A stretch of 64,000 nucleotides of DNA from Azoarcus sp. KH32C. GTDB lineage: Bacteria; Pseudomonadota; Gammaproteobacteria; Burkholderiales; Rhodocyclaceae. The notes below the pieces were generated by a model. The model was not told the DNA's origin, did not search any database, and worked only from the letters and a program-made list of their open reading frames with translations. Position 1 is the stretch's first letter. Each line of letters starts with the position of its first letter. The DNA lies in assembly GCF_000349945.1 (NCBI RefSeq), contig NC_020516.1, forward strand, positions 3,968,001 through 4,032,000, written 5' to 3'. A program made the position numbers and the translations under genes. This document shows positions 16,724-25,918 of this stretch, in pieces.

Positions 16724-19700
16724 ATGACGAACAGCGACGAGACCACGCTGCCCAGGTTGTCCCTGACGGTCCTGATCTGTACGCACAACCGCGTCGACCT
16801 TCTCGAGCGCGTCATCGCCTCGTTGAATGCCACCCGTCGCCCGCCCGACACGGACGTGCGCATCCTGGTGGTCGCCAACGCCTGCACCGACGGTACGCCG
16901 GATTTTCTTCACGCTTACCAGAAGAAAGACGACGTGCTGCCGCTCGACTGGATCGCGGAGCCGACGCCTGGCAAGTCGCATGCGCTCAATCGCGCCCTGC
17001 CCCAGATCGCCGGCGATGTCGTCGCCTTCGTCGATGACGATCATCGCGTCGACGAAGCCTACCTCGTCGCAGTCGCGCGCGCGGTCCGTCAATGGCCCGG
17101 GGCGGGACTGATCTGCGGCCGCATTCTGCCCGACTGGGACGGCAGCGAGCCGGAGTGGGTTCATGACGACGGCCCGTACCGGATCTACCCGCTGCCCGTG
17201 CCGCGCTACGACCAGGGCGGCAAGCCGATGCAGGTCGACATCGACGGCGCGATCCCCGGCGGCGGAAACCTCGTCGCCCACACCCGGGTGATCCGCGCCA
17301 CTGGCCCCTTCCTGACCGAACTGGGACCGACCGGGCACAATCTCGGCGGCGGCGAGGACCTCGAGTGGGTGCGGCGCGCGCTGCGCGGCGGCGCGATCCT
17401 GCGCTACGCGCCGGACATGGTCCAGTACCACTACGTCGACGGCGAGCGGCTGACCCTTTCGTACTTGTTGCGCAAAGGATTCCAGCGCTCCAAGTCGGTG
17501 ATGCGTTTCCGCCGCACAGAAAGCGGAGTCCCGCTGTATATGTGGCGGAAAGTGGCGGGCTACGCGCGGGGCTGCGTGCTCTCGCTGCGCGCCCAGCCGC
17601 GGCGCTTCTACCTCGTCCGGCTCGCCTCCGCCTTCGGCGAGATGAGCGGCATGCGTGAAGCGGCCCGGCATCGACGCCGGCGCGCCCGCCTGCCGTGGCT
17701 GCCGATGCAGACCGGCCTGGTGCTGTCCGCGGTCATCGCCATCACCGGTTTCGCCCTTGCGGCGAGACTGGGCCAGTCCCGGCTCACGGACGCGTTGATC
17801 CCGGCCGTCGTCGTGGCGGCCCTGCTCGCCCTGTCATTGATCGTGAAGTCGGTGGTCGATTTTTCCCAGACCGGCCCGCAACTGCGCGCGGAGATCGTGG
17901 ATCGCTATCGCGCCTACTTTCCATTCGCGATGGCACGCCTCGGCTTGTGGACCTTCGGCGTCGGATTGTTCTGCGCGCTGCCGGGGGCAGTCATCGCGAC
18001 CGTTCTGGACGACGCGCCGAATATCACAAGCCCCTTTCTCGCAGGTATCGGCGGATTTCTGACGCTGGCCCTCGCGTCCGCGTACCTGACGTGCCGCACT
18101 CTCGTCGTGAATCCCGGCCTCATCGTCGCATCCTGGCAATACCGCACGGACCGGCTGCACCGGCTCTGGCGCCTGCTGTCGACCTACAAGCTTGCGCAAA
18201 CGGACACGGTCGCCGTGGCCTGCGTTGCGGTGGTCGTCGGAGCGCTCATCGGCCTGCTTGCGACCCAGGGGCATCGGACGCTGGCGGCGGCGGTGGCGAG
18301 CCTTACCGCAGGCTATTGGGGCGCGTTCGTGTTCGCTCTATGGGAACCCGAAGGCACGGTATCGAGACATCGGAGTGGAGGTCGTCCAAACCTGTTGCTG
18401 ATCGGCTCGGACACGCTGCGAGCCGACCGGGTCGGCGCAATGCGGAACGGACAGTCGCTGACGCCGAATATGGACGCACTGGCGAAGCGTGGCACGCGCT
18501 TCGACGCCTGCTACGTGCCCTGCGCGCGGACCGCGCCGAGCCTGATCTCGCTGTTTACCGGCACCTGGCCGCATACGCACGGGATCCGCGACAATTTCGT
18601 CCCGGATCACGACACGCAGCTTGAAATCCCAGCACTGCCGACAATCCTCCGTGCGCTGGGCTACCGGACGGCTGCCGTTTCCGACTGGTGCGGCTCCGAT
18701 CTCGGCAAATTCTCCCTGGGTTTCGATGTCCTCGACCTCCCGGAAGACCAGTGGAATCTCAAGTACCTGATCCGCCAGGGGCCGAAGGACATCCGCCTGT
18801 TCCTGTCGGTCTTCCTGCACAACCGCGTGGGGCGCCTGCTGGTTCCGGAAGTCCATTTCCTGGGTGGCGCACCGCAGACGACGCAGCTCGGCCAACGGAC
18901 CCGCCGCCTGATCTCCCGCCTCGGAAGCACCGGCGAGCCCTTCATGCTCAACACCTTCTACTCGACGACCCACCCGCCGTTCGCCTCCGAATATCCCTAC
19001 TACCTGCGCCATTCGGATTCCAGCTACGAGGGCGCGTCCAAGTTCGCGATGGCACGGGTGACGGACCCGTTCGAAATCATCCGGCGGCAAGGCGAACCGC
19101 GCGAGGAATTCGACCTCGACCAGATCCTCGCACTCTACGACGGCTGCGTGTCGCAGTTCGACGACGAAGTCGGCCGGGTCATGCGGCACCTGGAGGATTG
19201 CGGTCTCGCCGAGAACACGATCGTCGTGCTCTACAGCGACCATGGCATGGAGTTCTTCGAGCACGGCACCTGGGGACAGGGGAACTCGGCGCTCGGCGAC
19301 TTCAGCGCCCGCGTTCCGCTAATCATCTCCGACCCACGCAACGCACGCGCACGACAGGTCGATCAGGTGGTGCGCACCATCGACATCATGCCGACGCTGC
19401 TCGAACTCCTGGAGGCGCCGTCGGTGAAGTGCGACGGCCACTCGGTCCTGGCTGCCATGCAGGATCCCGCCGTCGACCTGAAGCTCAAGGCGTTCAACGA
19501 AACGGGAATCTGGATTGCCCCGATGCCCGGCCTGCCGAGCCGGCACCTCAGTTACCCGGATCTGCTGCAACTGCTCGACGTGCCGGACGACGCCAGCGGC
19601 GCGCTCGCGATCAAGGCCGAGTATCACGACATCGTGCTGCTCGCAAAGGACCGGATGGTGCGCGACGGGCGCTGGAAGCTCGTCTATCAGCCGCTGGAGT

Positions 19701-19858
19701 CGGGCGAACGGCTGGCGCTGTATGACGTGATCGCCGATCCCGGATGCACGCGAGATCTTGCCGAAGACCACCCGATCGAAGTGAGCCGCCTGTGGGCAGA
19801 GCTGCGCGAGTGGATGGAGCGCGATCCGGTACTGAGGCGGCGGCGCGTCGCCGCTTAA
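16724..19858 (+). CDS. Fusion: GT2 glycosyltransferase + membrane domain + sulfatase-like (alkaline phosphatase superfamily) domain
   Basis: A 1044-residue protein with three parts. Residues 1-320 are a GT2 with VLICTHNR at the start, FVDDDH near 101-106 and GGGEDLEW near 210. Residues about 325-545 hold six hydrophobic helices. Residues 554-1040 are a sulfatase-like domain with DTLRADR from D563, YSDHGMEF with D839/H840, and an FTGTWPHTHG motif. The usual formylglycine signature CxPSR is replaced by T603-A-P-S606-L607, so the nucleophile position holds threonine, as in phosphatases and phospho-headgroup transferases of this superfamily. The preceding C600 is out of register. A TTG start at 16658 is possible, but ATG 16724 gives a normal GT2 N-terminus. 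It is the last gene of the plus-strand operon. It may add a sugar in the cytoplasm and modify or cleave a substituent outside. Confidence 0.85.
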   Translation: MTNSDETTLPRLSLTVLICTHNRVDLLERVIASLNATRRPPDTDVRILVVANACTDGTPDFLHAYQKKDDVLPLDWIAEPTPGKSHALNRALPQIAGDVVAFVDDDHRVDEAYLVAVARAVRQWPGAGLICGRILPDWDGSEPEWVHDDGPYRIYPLPVPRYDQGGKPMQVDIDGAIPGGGNLVAHTRVIRATGPFLTELGPTGHNLGGGEDLEWVRRALRGGAILRYAPDMVQYHYVDGERLTLSYLLRKGFQRSKSVMRFRRTESGVPLYMWRKVAGYARGCVLSLRAQPRRFYLVRLASAFGEMSGMREAARHRRRRARLPWLPMQTGLVLSAVIAITGFALAARLGQSRLTDALIPAVVVAALLALSLIVKSVVDFSQTGPQLRAEIVDRYRAYFPFAMARLGLWTFGVGLFCALPGAVIATVLDDAPNITSPFLAGIGGFLTLALASAYLTCRTLVVNPGLIVASWQYRTDRLHRLWRLLSTYKLAQTDTVAVACVAVVVGALIGLLATQGHRTLAAAVASLTAGYWGAFVFALWEPEGTVSRHRSGGRPNLLLIGSDTLRADRVGAMRNGQSLTPNMDALAKRGTRFDACYVPCARTAPSLISLFTGTWPHTHGIRDNFVPDHDTQLEIPALPTILRALGYRTAAVSDWCGSDLGKFSLGFDVLDLPEDQWNLKYLIRQGPKDIRLFLSVFLHNRVGRLLVPEVHFLGGAPQTTQLGQRTRRLISRLGSTGEPFMLNTFYSTTHPPFASEYPYYLRHSDSSYEGASKFAMARVTDPFEIIRRQGEPREEFDLDQILALYDGCVSQFDDEVGRVMRHLEDCGLAENTIVVLYSDHGMEFFEHGTWGQGNSALGDFSARVPLIISDPRNARARQVDQVVRTIDIMPTLLELLEAPSVKCDGHSVLAAMQDPAVDLKLKAFNETGIWIAPMPGLPSRHLSYPDLLQLLDVPDDASGALAIKAEYHDIVLLAKDRMVRDGRWKLVYQPLESGERLALYDVIADPGCTRDLAEDHPIEVSRLWAELREWMERDPVLRRRRVAA

Positions 19859-19862
19859 GCCG

Positions 19863-21077
19863 TCAGCGACTCGCGTAACGCTCCAGAACCGCATCGACCT
19901 CAGCAAGCAGCGGCGAGGGTTCGGCGAGCAGCGCCTGCACACGGGCGCGATCTTCCGCGATCCATCGGTCCGCATTCGAGCTGTCCAGGCGGACGCCGAA
20001 GCCGTTCTCGTCGCCGAGGAGGCGGGCGAGGACGCGATCGCCGAGCGCCTTCTTGAAGTGGCCGGCCTCCCAGTAATACTGCATCCGGGTGCGGCGGTCG
20101 CCGCGCGCCGGAATGGATTCGAGGGTCTCCGGCGCGATGCCGCTGAAATCCCACACCTCGACCCGCCCGCCTGCGGCCGCGTGCCGGGCGGCGATGGCCA
20201 CGATGGACTTCTTCCACTCCGCAAAGAGCTCGCCCATGCCGAGCCGCTCGAGCATCATGCGAATCTCGGCGTGATAGGGATAGATCACGAGATAGGTCGT
20301 CGCGGCGGCCCGGGCGCTGCGGGCGAGAATCGCGTCCAGCACCTGCTCGTTTTCGGACGCTCCGCCTTCGACGGGCTGCAGCCTGCGGGGCTTGCGGAGC
20401 CAGCTGCGGACGTTCTCCTCCGCGCGCTGGCGGAACAGCACGTAATGCCCGTTTTGCGCCACTTCCGGGATGTAGTTGAGCAGCGGATTGAAGCCGCGCG
20501 GCGTCAGCGTGGCCGGGTAGCTCGCGTGCTGCAGCAGCATGGTATCCAGCGAATCGCGCAAGCCGCTGACCGAAAAGACGGACTCGGCGAGAAAGCGCAG
20601 ATCGGGGCGCGGGGCCGGTTCGGTTGGACGCGCGGCGAGCGGGCGTGGCCGCGCCCCGCCGAGGAAGTCGAAGAACTCCACGCCAAGCACGACCGTCTTC
20701 GGCATGCAGCCGGCCGCATCGAGCCAGTTGATCTGGCGCAGGCTCAATTCGGCGCTCGTCCCCGGAACTGCATGATTGAACGCGGATAGGCCGCGCCTCG
20801 CGAAGCCTTCGTTTTCCGGATCGAAGCCGATTTCGGCGCGTGAGTTGCCGAAGATGCCGGCGGAAGCGCACACGCGGCGGGCGGCCTGCCAGCGGGCGAG
20901 TTCGCGGTGATGGTCCAGATAGGGTTTGACGGCGTTGAGGCCGGCGACGCGCGGGGAATCGAAGACGCCCTGCGGGTCGATGGCGACGTTGATCGCGCCT
21001 GCCGAGGCGACGACAAGGACGAGAGTCGCCAGCGTCCAGCGCAGGTAGCTTCCCCAGGAATGGATGGGCGCGCTCAT
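19863..21077 (-). CDS. SGNH/AlgJ-DltD-like protein paired with MBOAT
   Basis: Membrane-anchored periplasmic protein of 404 residues with one N-terminal helix at about 12-31. The block I-like motif GIFGNSR is at residues 75-80, and a late WEAGHFKKALGD near residue 345 looks like the histidine-containing block V of SGNH hydrolases. This pattern is seen in AlgJ/AlgX and DltD-type partners of MBOAT O-acyltransferases, which pass acyl groups to the exported polymer. Its start overlaps the stop of the MBOAT gene upstream, supporting a working pair. It is the last gene of its operon and ends 4 bases from the stop of the convergent fusion gene, with no room for a terminator. Confidence 0.75.
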   Translation of the reverse strand: MSAPIHSWGSYLRWTLATLVLVVASAGAINVAIDPQGVFDSPRVAGLNAVKPYLDHHRELARWQAARRVCASAGIFGNSRAEIGFDPENEGFARRGLSAFNHAVPGTSAELSLRQINWLDAAGCMPKTVVLGVEFFDFLGGARPRPLAARPTEPAPRPDLRFLAESVFSVSGLRDSLDTMLLQHASYPATLTPRGFNPLLNYIPEVAQNGHYVLFRQRAEENVRSWLRKPRRLQPVEGGASENEQVLDAILARSARAAATTYLVIYPYHAEIRMMLERLGMGELFAEWKKSIVAIAARHAAAGGRVEVWDFSGIAPETLESIPARGDRRTRMQYYWEAGHFKKALGDRVLARLLGDENGFGVRLDSSNADRWIAEDRARVQALLAEPSPLLAEVDAVLERYASR

Positions 21078-22612
21078 CAGAACTGGAAGTACAGGAATTC
21101 GGTGGGACGGCTGAGGGCGAGCACGCCGAGGGCCAGCAGCAGGCCGACGGCGACCGCGTCACGCCGACGCGCCTGCCAGACGAAGGTCCGTGCCGGCCGC
21201 AGCGCCCCGCTGGACAATGCGGGCTCGAAGTGGCCCATGATCTCCTGCGTATTCGGAGCGAGGAAGGCAATCGACGCACCGGCAGCGACCCACAGCCACG
21301 TCTGGGCAAAGGCGGCCCCGCCGCCCAGATAGCCCGCGACACCGAGCCCTTCGAGCACGGACCTGAGCGGGCCGAGATGCGACAGGATCGACTCCGGCAG
21401 CGCGGCGCCCCACCCGCCGAGCATGCCGACGACGAAGCGGTTGGCGGTGCCGAGATCGGGTGCGCGGAAATACACCCATGCGAACACCACGCACAGGAAG
21501 GTCAGGAAGACGGCGAGGCCACGCGCGAGACGCGGCGGGAGACGGACGGGAATCCTTCCGGAAGCGTCCTGCCAGGCGTGATTCACCGCGAGAAAGAAGC
21601 CGTGGAGCGCGCCCCAGATCACGAAGTTCCACCCGGCGCCGTGCCATAGGCCGCCCAGCACCATCGTGATCATCAGGTTCACCTTGCGCCGTAGCGGGCC
21701 GTGACGATTTCCGCCGAGCGGGATGTACAGGTAGTCCTTCAGGAAGCGCGACAGCGTCATGTGCCAGCGGCGCCAGAACTCGGTGATGTTCGAGGCCTTG
21801 TAGGGCGAGTTGAAATTGAGCGGCAGGCGTACGCCGAAGAGGCGGGACAGGCCGATCGCCATGTCCGAATAACCGGAGAAGTCGAAGTAGAGCTGGAACG
21901 TGTAGGCCAGCGCACCGCCCCACGCGATGAACAGCGACGGAGCCTCCGCCTGCGCAGAAAAGACCGGCGTAGCGTAGTCGGCCAAGCTGTCCGCGATCAG
22001 CACCTTCTTCGCGAGGCCGATCGTGAAGATCGTCACGCCGATGGCGATGCTGGACGCATCGGGTCGGTAATTACGGTCCTCGTCGAACTGGGGCATCATC
22101 TCCTTGTGGTGCAGGACCGGCCCTGCGATGAGATGCGGAAAGTAGGTGACGAAGAGCAGGTAATAGACGAAGCGGTACTCGGTGACCTTGCCGGCATACG
22201 CGTCCGCGAGGAACGCGATCTGCGTGAAGGTGAAGAACGAGATTCCGATCGGCAGGATCACGCCGAGCAAGGGGATGCCGCCGCCGGTCACCGCGTTGAG
22301 GCTGGCGACGAAGAAATCGGCGTACTTGTAGTAGGCGAGCAGCAGCAGGTTGGCGGCCACCGCGAGCGTCAGCGCGCGCCGCCCTTTAAGCGCGCCCGCG
22401 TGCCGCGCGATGTATCCGCCGGCGAGGTAGTTGCCCATGATCGATCCGAGCAGCAGCGCCAGGTAGCGGTAGTCCCACCACGCGTAGAAGAAGAGCGAAC
22501 AGGCGGCGAGCCAGCCCGCGCCGACGCCTTTTCCCAGGCGGCCAAGGACGAAGAAGCCGAGCAGCGTGATCGGCAGGAAGGCGAGCAGGAAAGGGTAGGA
22601 GTTAAATAGCAT
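21077..22612 (-). CDS. MBOAT-family membrane O-acyltransferase (AlgI-like)
   Basis: Polytopic membrane protein of 511 residues. It carries the MBOAT pattern LYFDFSGYSDMAIGLSRLFG at 241-260, FWRRWHMTLSRFLKDYLYIPLGG at 279-301 (H284) and GGLWHGAGWNF at 320-330 (invariant H324). It would move acyl groups, usually acetyl, from a cytoplasmic donor across the membrane to a periplasmic acceptor. Its stop overlaps the start of the SGNH-like partner gene. It is distinct from the second MBOAT at 31809, so two acylation steps or positions are likely in this locus. Confidence 0.92.
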   Translation of the reverse strand: MLFNSYPFLLAFLPITLLGFFVLGRLGKGVGAGWLAACSLFFYAWWDYRYLALLLGSIMGNYLAGGYIARHAGALKGRRALTLAVAANLLLLAYYKYADFFVASLNAVTGGGIPLLGVILPIGISFFTFTQIAFLADAYAGKVTEYRFVYYLLFVTYFPHLIAGPVLHHKEMMPQFDEDRNYRPDASSIAIGVTIFTIGLAKKVLIADSLADYATPVFSAQAEAPSLFIAWGGALAYTFQLYFDFSGYSDMAIGLSRLFGVRLPLNFNSPYKASNITEFWRRWHMTLSRFLKDYLYIPLGGNRHGPLRRKVNLMITMVLGGLWHGAGWNFVIWGALHGFFLAVNHAWQDASGRIPVRLPPRLARGLAVFLTFLCVVFAWVYFRAPDLGTANRFVVGMLGGWGAALPESILSHLGPLRSVLEGLGVAGYLGGGAAFAQTWLWVAAGASIAFLAPNTQEIMGHFEPALSSGALRPARTFVWQARRRDAVAVGLLLALGVLALSRPTEFLYFQF

Positions 22613-22624
22613 TGCCCCCTCCTT

Positions 22625-25600
22625 TCACTTCCACTCGAAGCGCACGACGTTCGACAGACGGCTCAGATTGCGGTCGGCGTCCCAGGAGCAGATCGCGACA
22701 TAGTAGGTGCCGGGCTTCAGGTTTTCCACCGTCGGCTGGACCGGCGCTCCGAAGGCCTCGTGTGGCAGCAGCTCGTGCATCGTGAAGGTTTCGGTGGCGC
22801 CCGGCGCCCCGGGCGTCGGCTCGCCGGCGACGTGTTCGGCCATCCAGAAGGCGTTGACCTTGCCCCAGTCCGGACTGACCTGCGGCGGGCCGGAGCGCTC
22901 GTTGCTGAAGTCGCCCGGCATGATCCGCAGGTCGATCTTGCCGTTCTTCTGACGCGACAGGATGGCAGTTTCGACCTCGGTGACGACGCGCTGCTTCTCG
23001 GCAGCGCGCTGCGGGTTGTCGGTCGGCGCGAACTCGACGATGGGCTTGTCGCTGTACTTGACGAAGTAGCGCTCCGCACGCCCGGTCGGGCCGTCATCCT
23101 TCGGCGCAGTCCAGCTCAGTGTGACGCCGGTGCGCGCGACACGGACCACGCGCAGATCCGTGATCGCGTCCGGTGGCGTCGTCGAGCGCTTGGCGACGTT
23201 CTCGCGTTCCCACGCGATCACTTGCGTGAAGGGCGGAGCAACCCAGCTGTCGCGCGGCGAATTGACGAGCGACTCGTAGCGCTGGCGGATCTCGGGCCAG
23301 CCGGTGTAGTGGTACAGGTAGGGGAAGGCCTGCAACATGTGGTCATGACGCTGCGGCATCACCGATTTTTCCTCCTCGCCGATGTATTGCGAGGGCATCG
23401 TCGTCCAGTTGTTGAGCATCCCGAGCTTGGGATAGAACAGCACGTGGTGCGCGAAGTAGTCGGCCTGGCCCCACAGGCCGTCGAGGATGCGTTCGTCGCC
23501 ATAGGTCTTGTAGGCCTCGTGCAGCGCCAGCACGCCCTGCGCTTCCATCCAGGTCTGCGTCTTCGAGACGGCGACCGGGCTCGCCTTGAAGAGCTCGAGC
23601 ACCTTGCCGACCAGCTGCTCCTCGCGCGCGGGACTGGTCAGCTGCCCGTGCCGGTTGCGCAGCAGGGCGAGCAGGCGGCGCACCTGCCAGCGGGCGAACT
23701 CGTCGAACACGGGGCTGCCCGTGGCCTGGAAGCCCGCGAGATTCGTGTACAGCATCCACGTATAGACGCGGGAGTAATGTCCGCGCCAGAGGGCGTCCGG
23801 ATCCTTCTCGAAGTAGTCGGTCCTTGTCAGCGGCTGCATCTTGCCGTTGAAGAGGTTGATGTGCTGGAAGTTGAGGTCCCAGTTCACGAAGCCGTAGATC
23901 GCGTCGAGCGCGCGCCGGTCGCCGAAGAGGTAGTAGTACTCGAACAGCCGAAACAGCGCGTAGTGCTCCATGTCCGGCAGGATCTTGTACCCGTTCAGAT
24001 AGCTCCATCCCCCGACCGGCCTCTTCTCCGGCCCGCGCGGCGTCGGCACGTCCTTCATCCGCTCGCTTTGCCACGTGTAGAAGTCCTTCGGACCGAAGCC
24101 GGCCAACACGTTCCAGTCGTTGAGGGCCCGGTCGACGGCCGTCAGCCGCTGCGTCCCTTCGCCGAAGCGGATCCGGTTGTCGCGGTAAGCCCAGCCCGGG
24201 TTCTGGGAGATCGTCCAGCGGCTGAAGGCGAGGTTCTTCTCCAGATCGGACAGCTGGCCCGAGCTGAGGAAATCGAGCCAGCCCGAACTCAGGCTGTCGT
24301 GGTGGCCGCCCGAGTTGTAGCTGCTGTTTTCGCCGTGACGCTTGATGCCTGCGCCGTTGGGTATCCAGTGCCCGTCCCCGCCGCCTCCGCCTGCTCCCCT
24401 GTTGCGCCGCGCATCGGCCGGCGAACGGGCGATCTCGAAGTACCAGGCTTCGGAATCCGAATACCACGCGGGAGGCGCTAACGCGAAGAGCGGGTATTCG
24501 AAGGCCTCCGCGATGTCGGCGACCCGGGCGCTCCGGGCATCACCGCGATGGAAGTAATAGAGCGCGTCATGGACCTGCCGACGCCCGAAGTCGAGATCGT
24601 ATTCCGGACGCGAGCCATCTTTCGGCTCCGCATGGCCCGGACTGTCGGCCTGCAGCACCACCTGCAGGCGGTCGGACGATGCGCCGATCGCGCGCGGCGC
24701 GTGCTCCCACAGGTAGCGCATCATCACCGCGACGCCCCCGCCGGCATCCGACACGTCGAGGAAGCGCCCGCGCTTGCCCGCGGCGACGGGCTTGTCGACC
24801 GCACCGTCGCGGCCCGCGCCCAGCTGGTAACCGCCCTCGCCGACCACCTGCCGACCGTACTTCATCTCGGACCGCGCTTCGCCCTGATAAAGCCAGGCCT
24901 GCAGGCCTCCGCCGACGCGCACGCTCCCGACGGCGGGGAGCCCCCCGTCAGCCTGAAAGCCGCCGCCGGTCACAACCGCGTCGTTTTCCAGGCGCAGCGA
25001 ATGGGAAAGGCCCGCTTCGCGGAAAAGGTAGTTGTGGAGCGGCGGGGTCCGGTCGGAGTTTTCGACTGCATGCTCGACCTTGACGAAGCCCTGTCCGCGA
25101 TAGAAGTGCAGCCGCGTCGTGTAGTTGTACATGCCCTCGCGCAGGACGCCGCGGCCGGACTTGCCGGGCATGTGACGTCCGCGGATCAACACGACGCTGC
25201 GCATCGGCCCTCGCGTCTCGACGCTGACCTCGACCGGCGCGCCCCGGTAGACGGACTCGGCAATATCGACCTTCTCGACATTCTGCGTCTTGTTCCAGCC
25301 ATGCGTATTCCAGCCCGAGCCGGTGTCGTGCTCCATCCGGTCGACGGCCCCGGAGCGCAGCCACGGGCCGTCCTCCGCCTGGCCGCGAAGGATTTCGCGC
25401 GAGTCGATGCTCACCGACTTGAACAGCGAGCCGTCCTTCTTCGACACGCGCGCCGTCAGTTGCCCCGTCTTCACAACAATCGCGTCGCCTTCCTCGTCGA
25501 CGCGTACCGGATCGACGATTGCCTGTGCCGGCTTCTTGTTCTGGAGGAAGACGACCGTCTTGCCACCGGGCGACACATTCACCTGAAAATCGAGCAGCAC

Positions 25601-25918
25601 CCAGCGGATCGAGTTGTCGCGAGCCCAGTAGCGGGCGAGCACTTCGGTCTGCAAGGGGATTTCACGGCCGTTTTCATCGACGAGACGCAGTTCGCCCGGG
25701 TCCTGCAGCACGCCGTAGGGTAAGGGCACGCCGGTGGTGACCGGCCAGCTGCGCCGCTCGACGCCGGAATTGTCCTTGATCGTCAAGGGCACGGAGAACT
25801 GGCCATCGCGCCACTCGTAGGCGCTGCCCGCCGGCGCGTGCGGAACGTCGAGCGCAGCGGCGGGCAGCAGGAAGGACAGCAGCAGCATTCCGAACAAGGT
25901 TCGCAGCACGGCAATCAT
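22625..25918 (-). CDS. Secreted PcRGLX/YetA-like protein, candidate polysaccharide lyase
   Basis: Exported protein of 1097 residues. The chosen ATG (25918) overlaps the stop of the upstream gene and gives a signal peptide, about 22 residues, ending near PAAALD. Residues about 45-130 match the N-terminal pattern of the exo-rhamnogalacturonan lyase / YetA group: WPVTTGVPLPYGV, then LRLVDENGREIPLQTEV and SIRWVLLDFQV. A large middle part rich in tryptophan, tyrosine and histidine, with NSSYNSGGHHDSLSSGW, suits an alpha/alpha-toroid carbohydrate-active domain. From about residue 912 a fibronectin type III-like segment begins with AITDLRV and ends with KPGTYYVAICSWD. A polymer-trimming lyase is plausible in an exopolysaccharide locus, but substrate and mechanism are unproven. 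Confidence 0.7.
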   Translation of the reverse strand: MIAVLRTLFGMLLLSFLLPAAALDVPHAPAGSAYEWRDGQFSVPLTIKDNSGVERRSWPVTTGVPLPYGVLQDPGELRLVDENGREIPLQTEVLARYWARDNSIRWVLLDFQVNVSPGGKTVVFLQNKKPAQAIVDPVRVDEEGDAIVVKTGQLTARVSKKDGSLFKSVSIDSREILRGQAEDGPWLRSGAVDRMEHDTGSGWNTHGWNKTQNVEKVDIAESVYRGAPVEVSVETRGPMRSVVLIRGRHMPGKSGRGVLREGMYNYTTRLHFYRGQGFVKVEHAVENSDRTPPLHNYLFREAGLSHSLRLENDAVVTGGGFQADGGLPAVGSVRVGGGLQAWLYQGEARSEMKYGRQVVGEGGYQLGAGRDGAVDKPVAAGKRGRFLDVSDAGGGVAVMMRYLWEHAPRAIGASSDRLQVVLQADSPGHAEPKDGSRPEYDLDFGRRQVHDALYYFHRGDARSARVADIAEAFEYPLFALAPPAWYSDSEAWYFEIARSPADARRNRGAGGGGGDGHWIPNGAGIKRHGENSSYNSGGHHDSLSSGWLDFLSSGQLSDLEKNLAFSRWTISQNPGWAYRDNRIRFGEGTQRLTAVDRALNDWNVLAGFGPKDFYTWQSERMKDVPTPRGPEKRPVGGWSYLNGYKILPDMEHYALFRLFEYYYLFGDRRALDAIYGFVNWDLNFQHINLFNGKMQPLTRTDYFEKDPDALWRGHYSRVYTWMLYTNLAGFQATGSPVFDEFARWQVRRLLALLRNRHGQLTSPAREEQLVGKVLELFKASPVAVSKTQTWMEAQGVLALHEAYKTYGDERILDGLWGQADYFAHHVLFYPKLGMLNNWTTMPSQYIGEEEKSVMPQRHDHMLQAFPYLYHYTGWPEIRQRYESLVNSPRDSWVAPPFTQVIAWERENVAKRSTTPPDAITDLRVVRVARTGVTLSWTAPKDDGPTGRAERYFVKYSDKPIVEFAPTDNPQRAAEKQRVVTEVETAILSRQKNGKIDLRIMPGDFSNERSGPPQVSPDWGKVNAFWMAEHVAGEPTPGAPGATETFTMHELLPHEAFGAPVQPTVENLKPGTYYVAICSWDADRNLSRLSNVVRFEWK

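Noticed and set aside
18515..18545. CARTAPS in the fusion protein as a formylglycine sulfatase signature
   Set aside because: The cysteine is three residues too early relative to the P-S pair; the register with FTG puts threonine at the nucleophile place and leucine where arginine should be.
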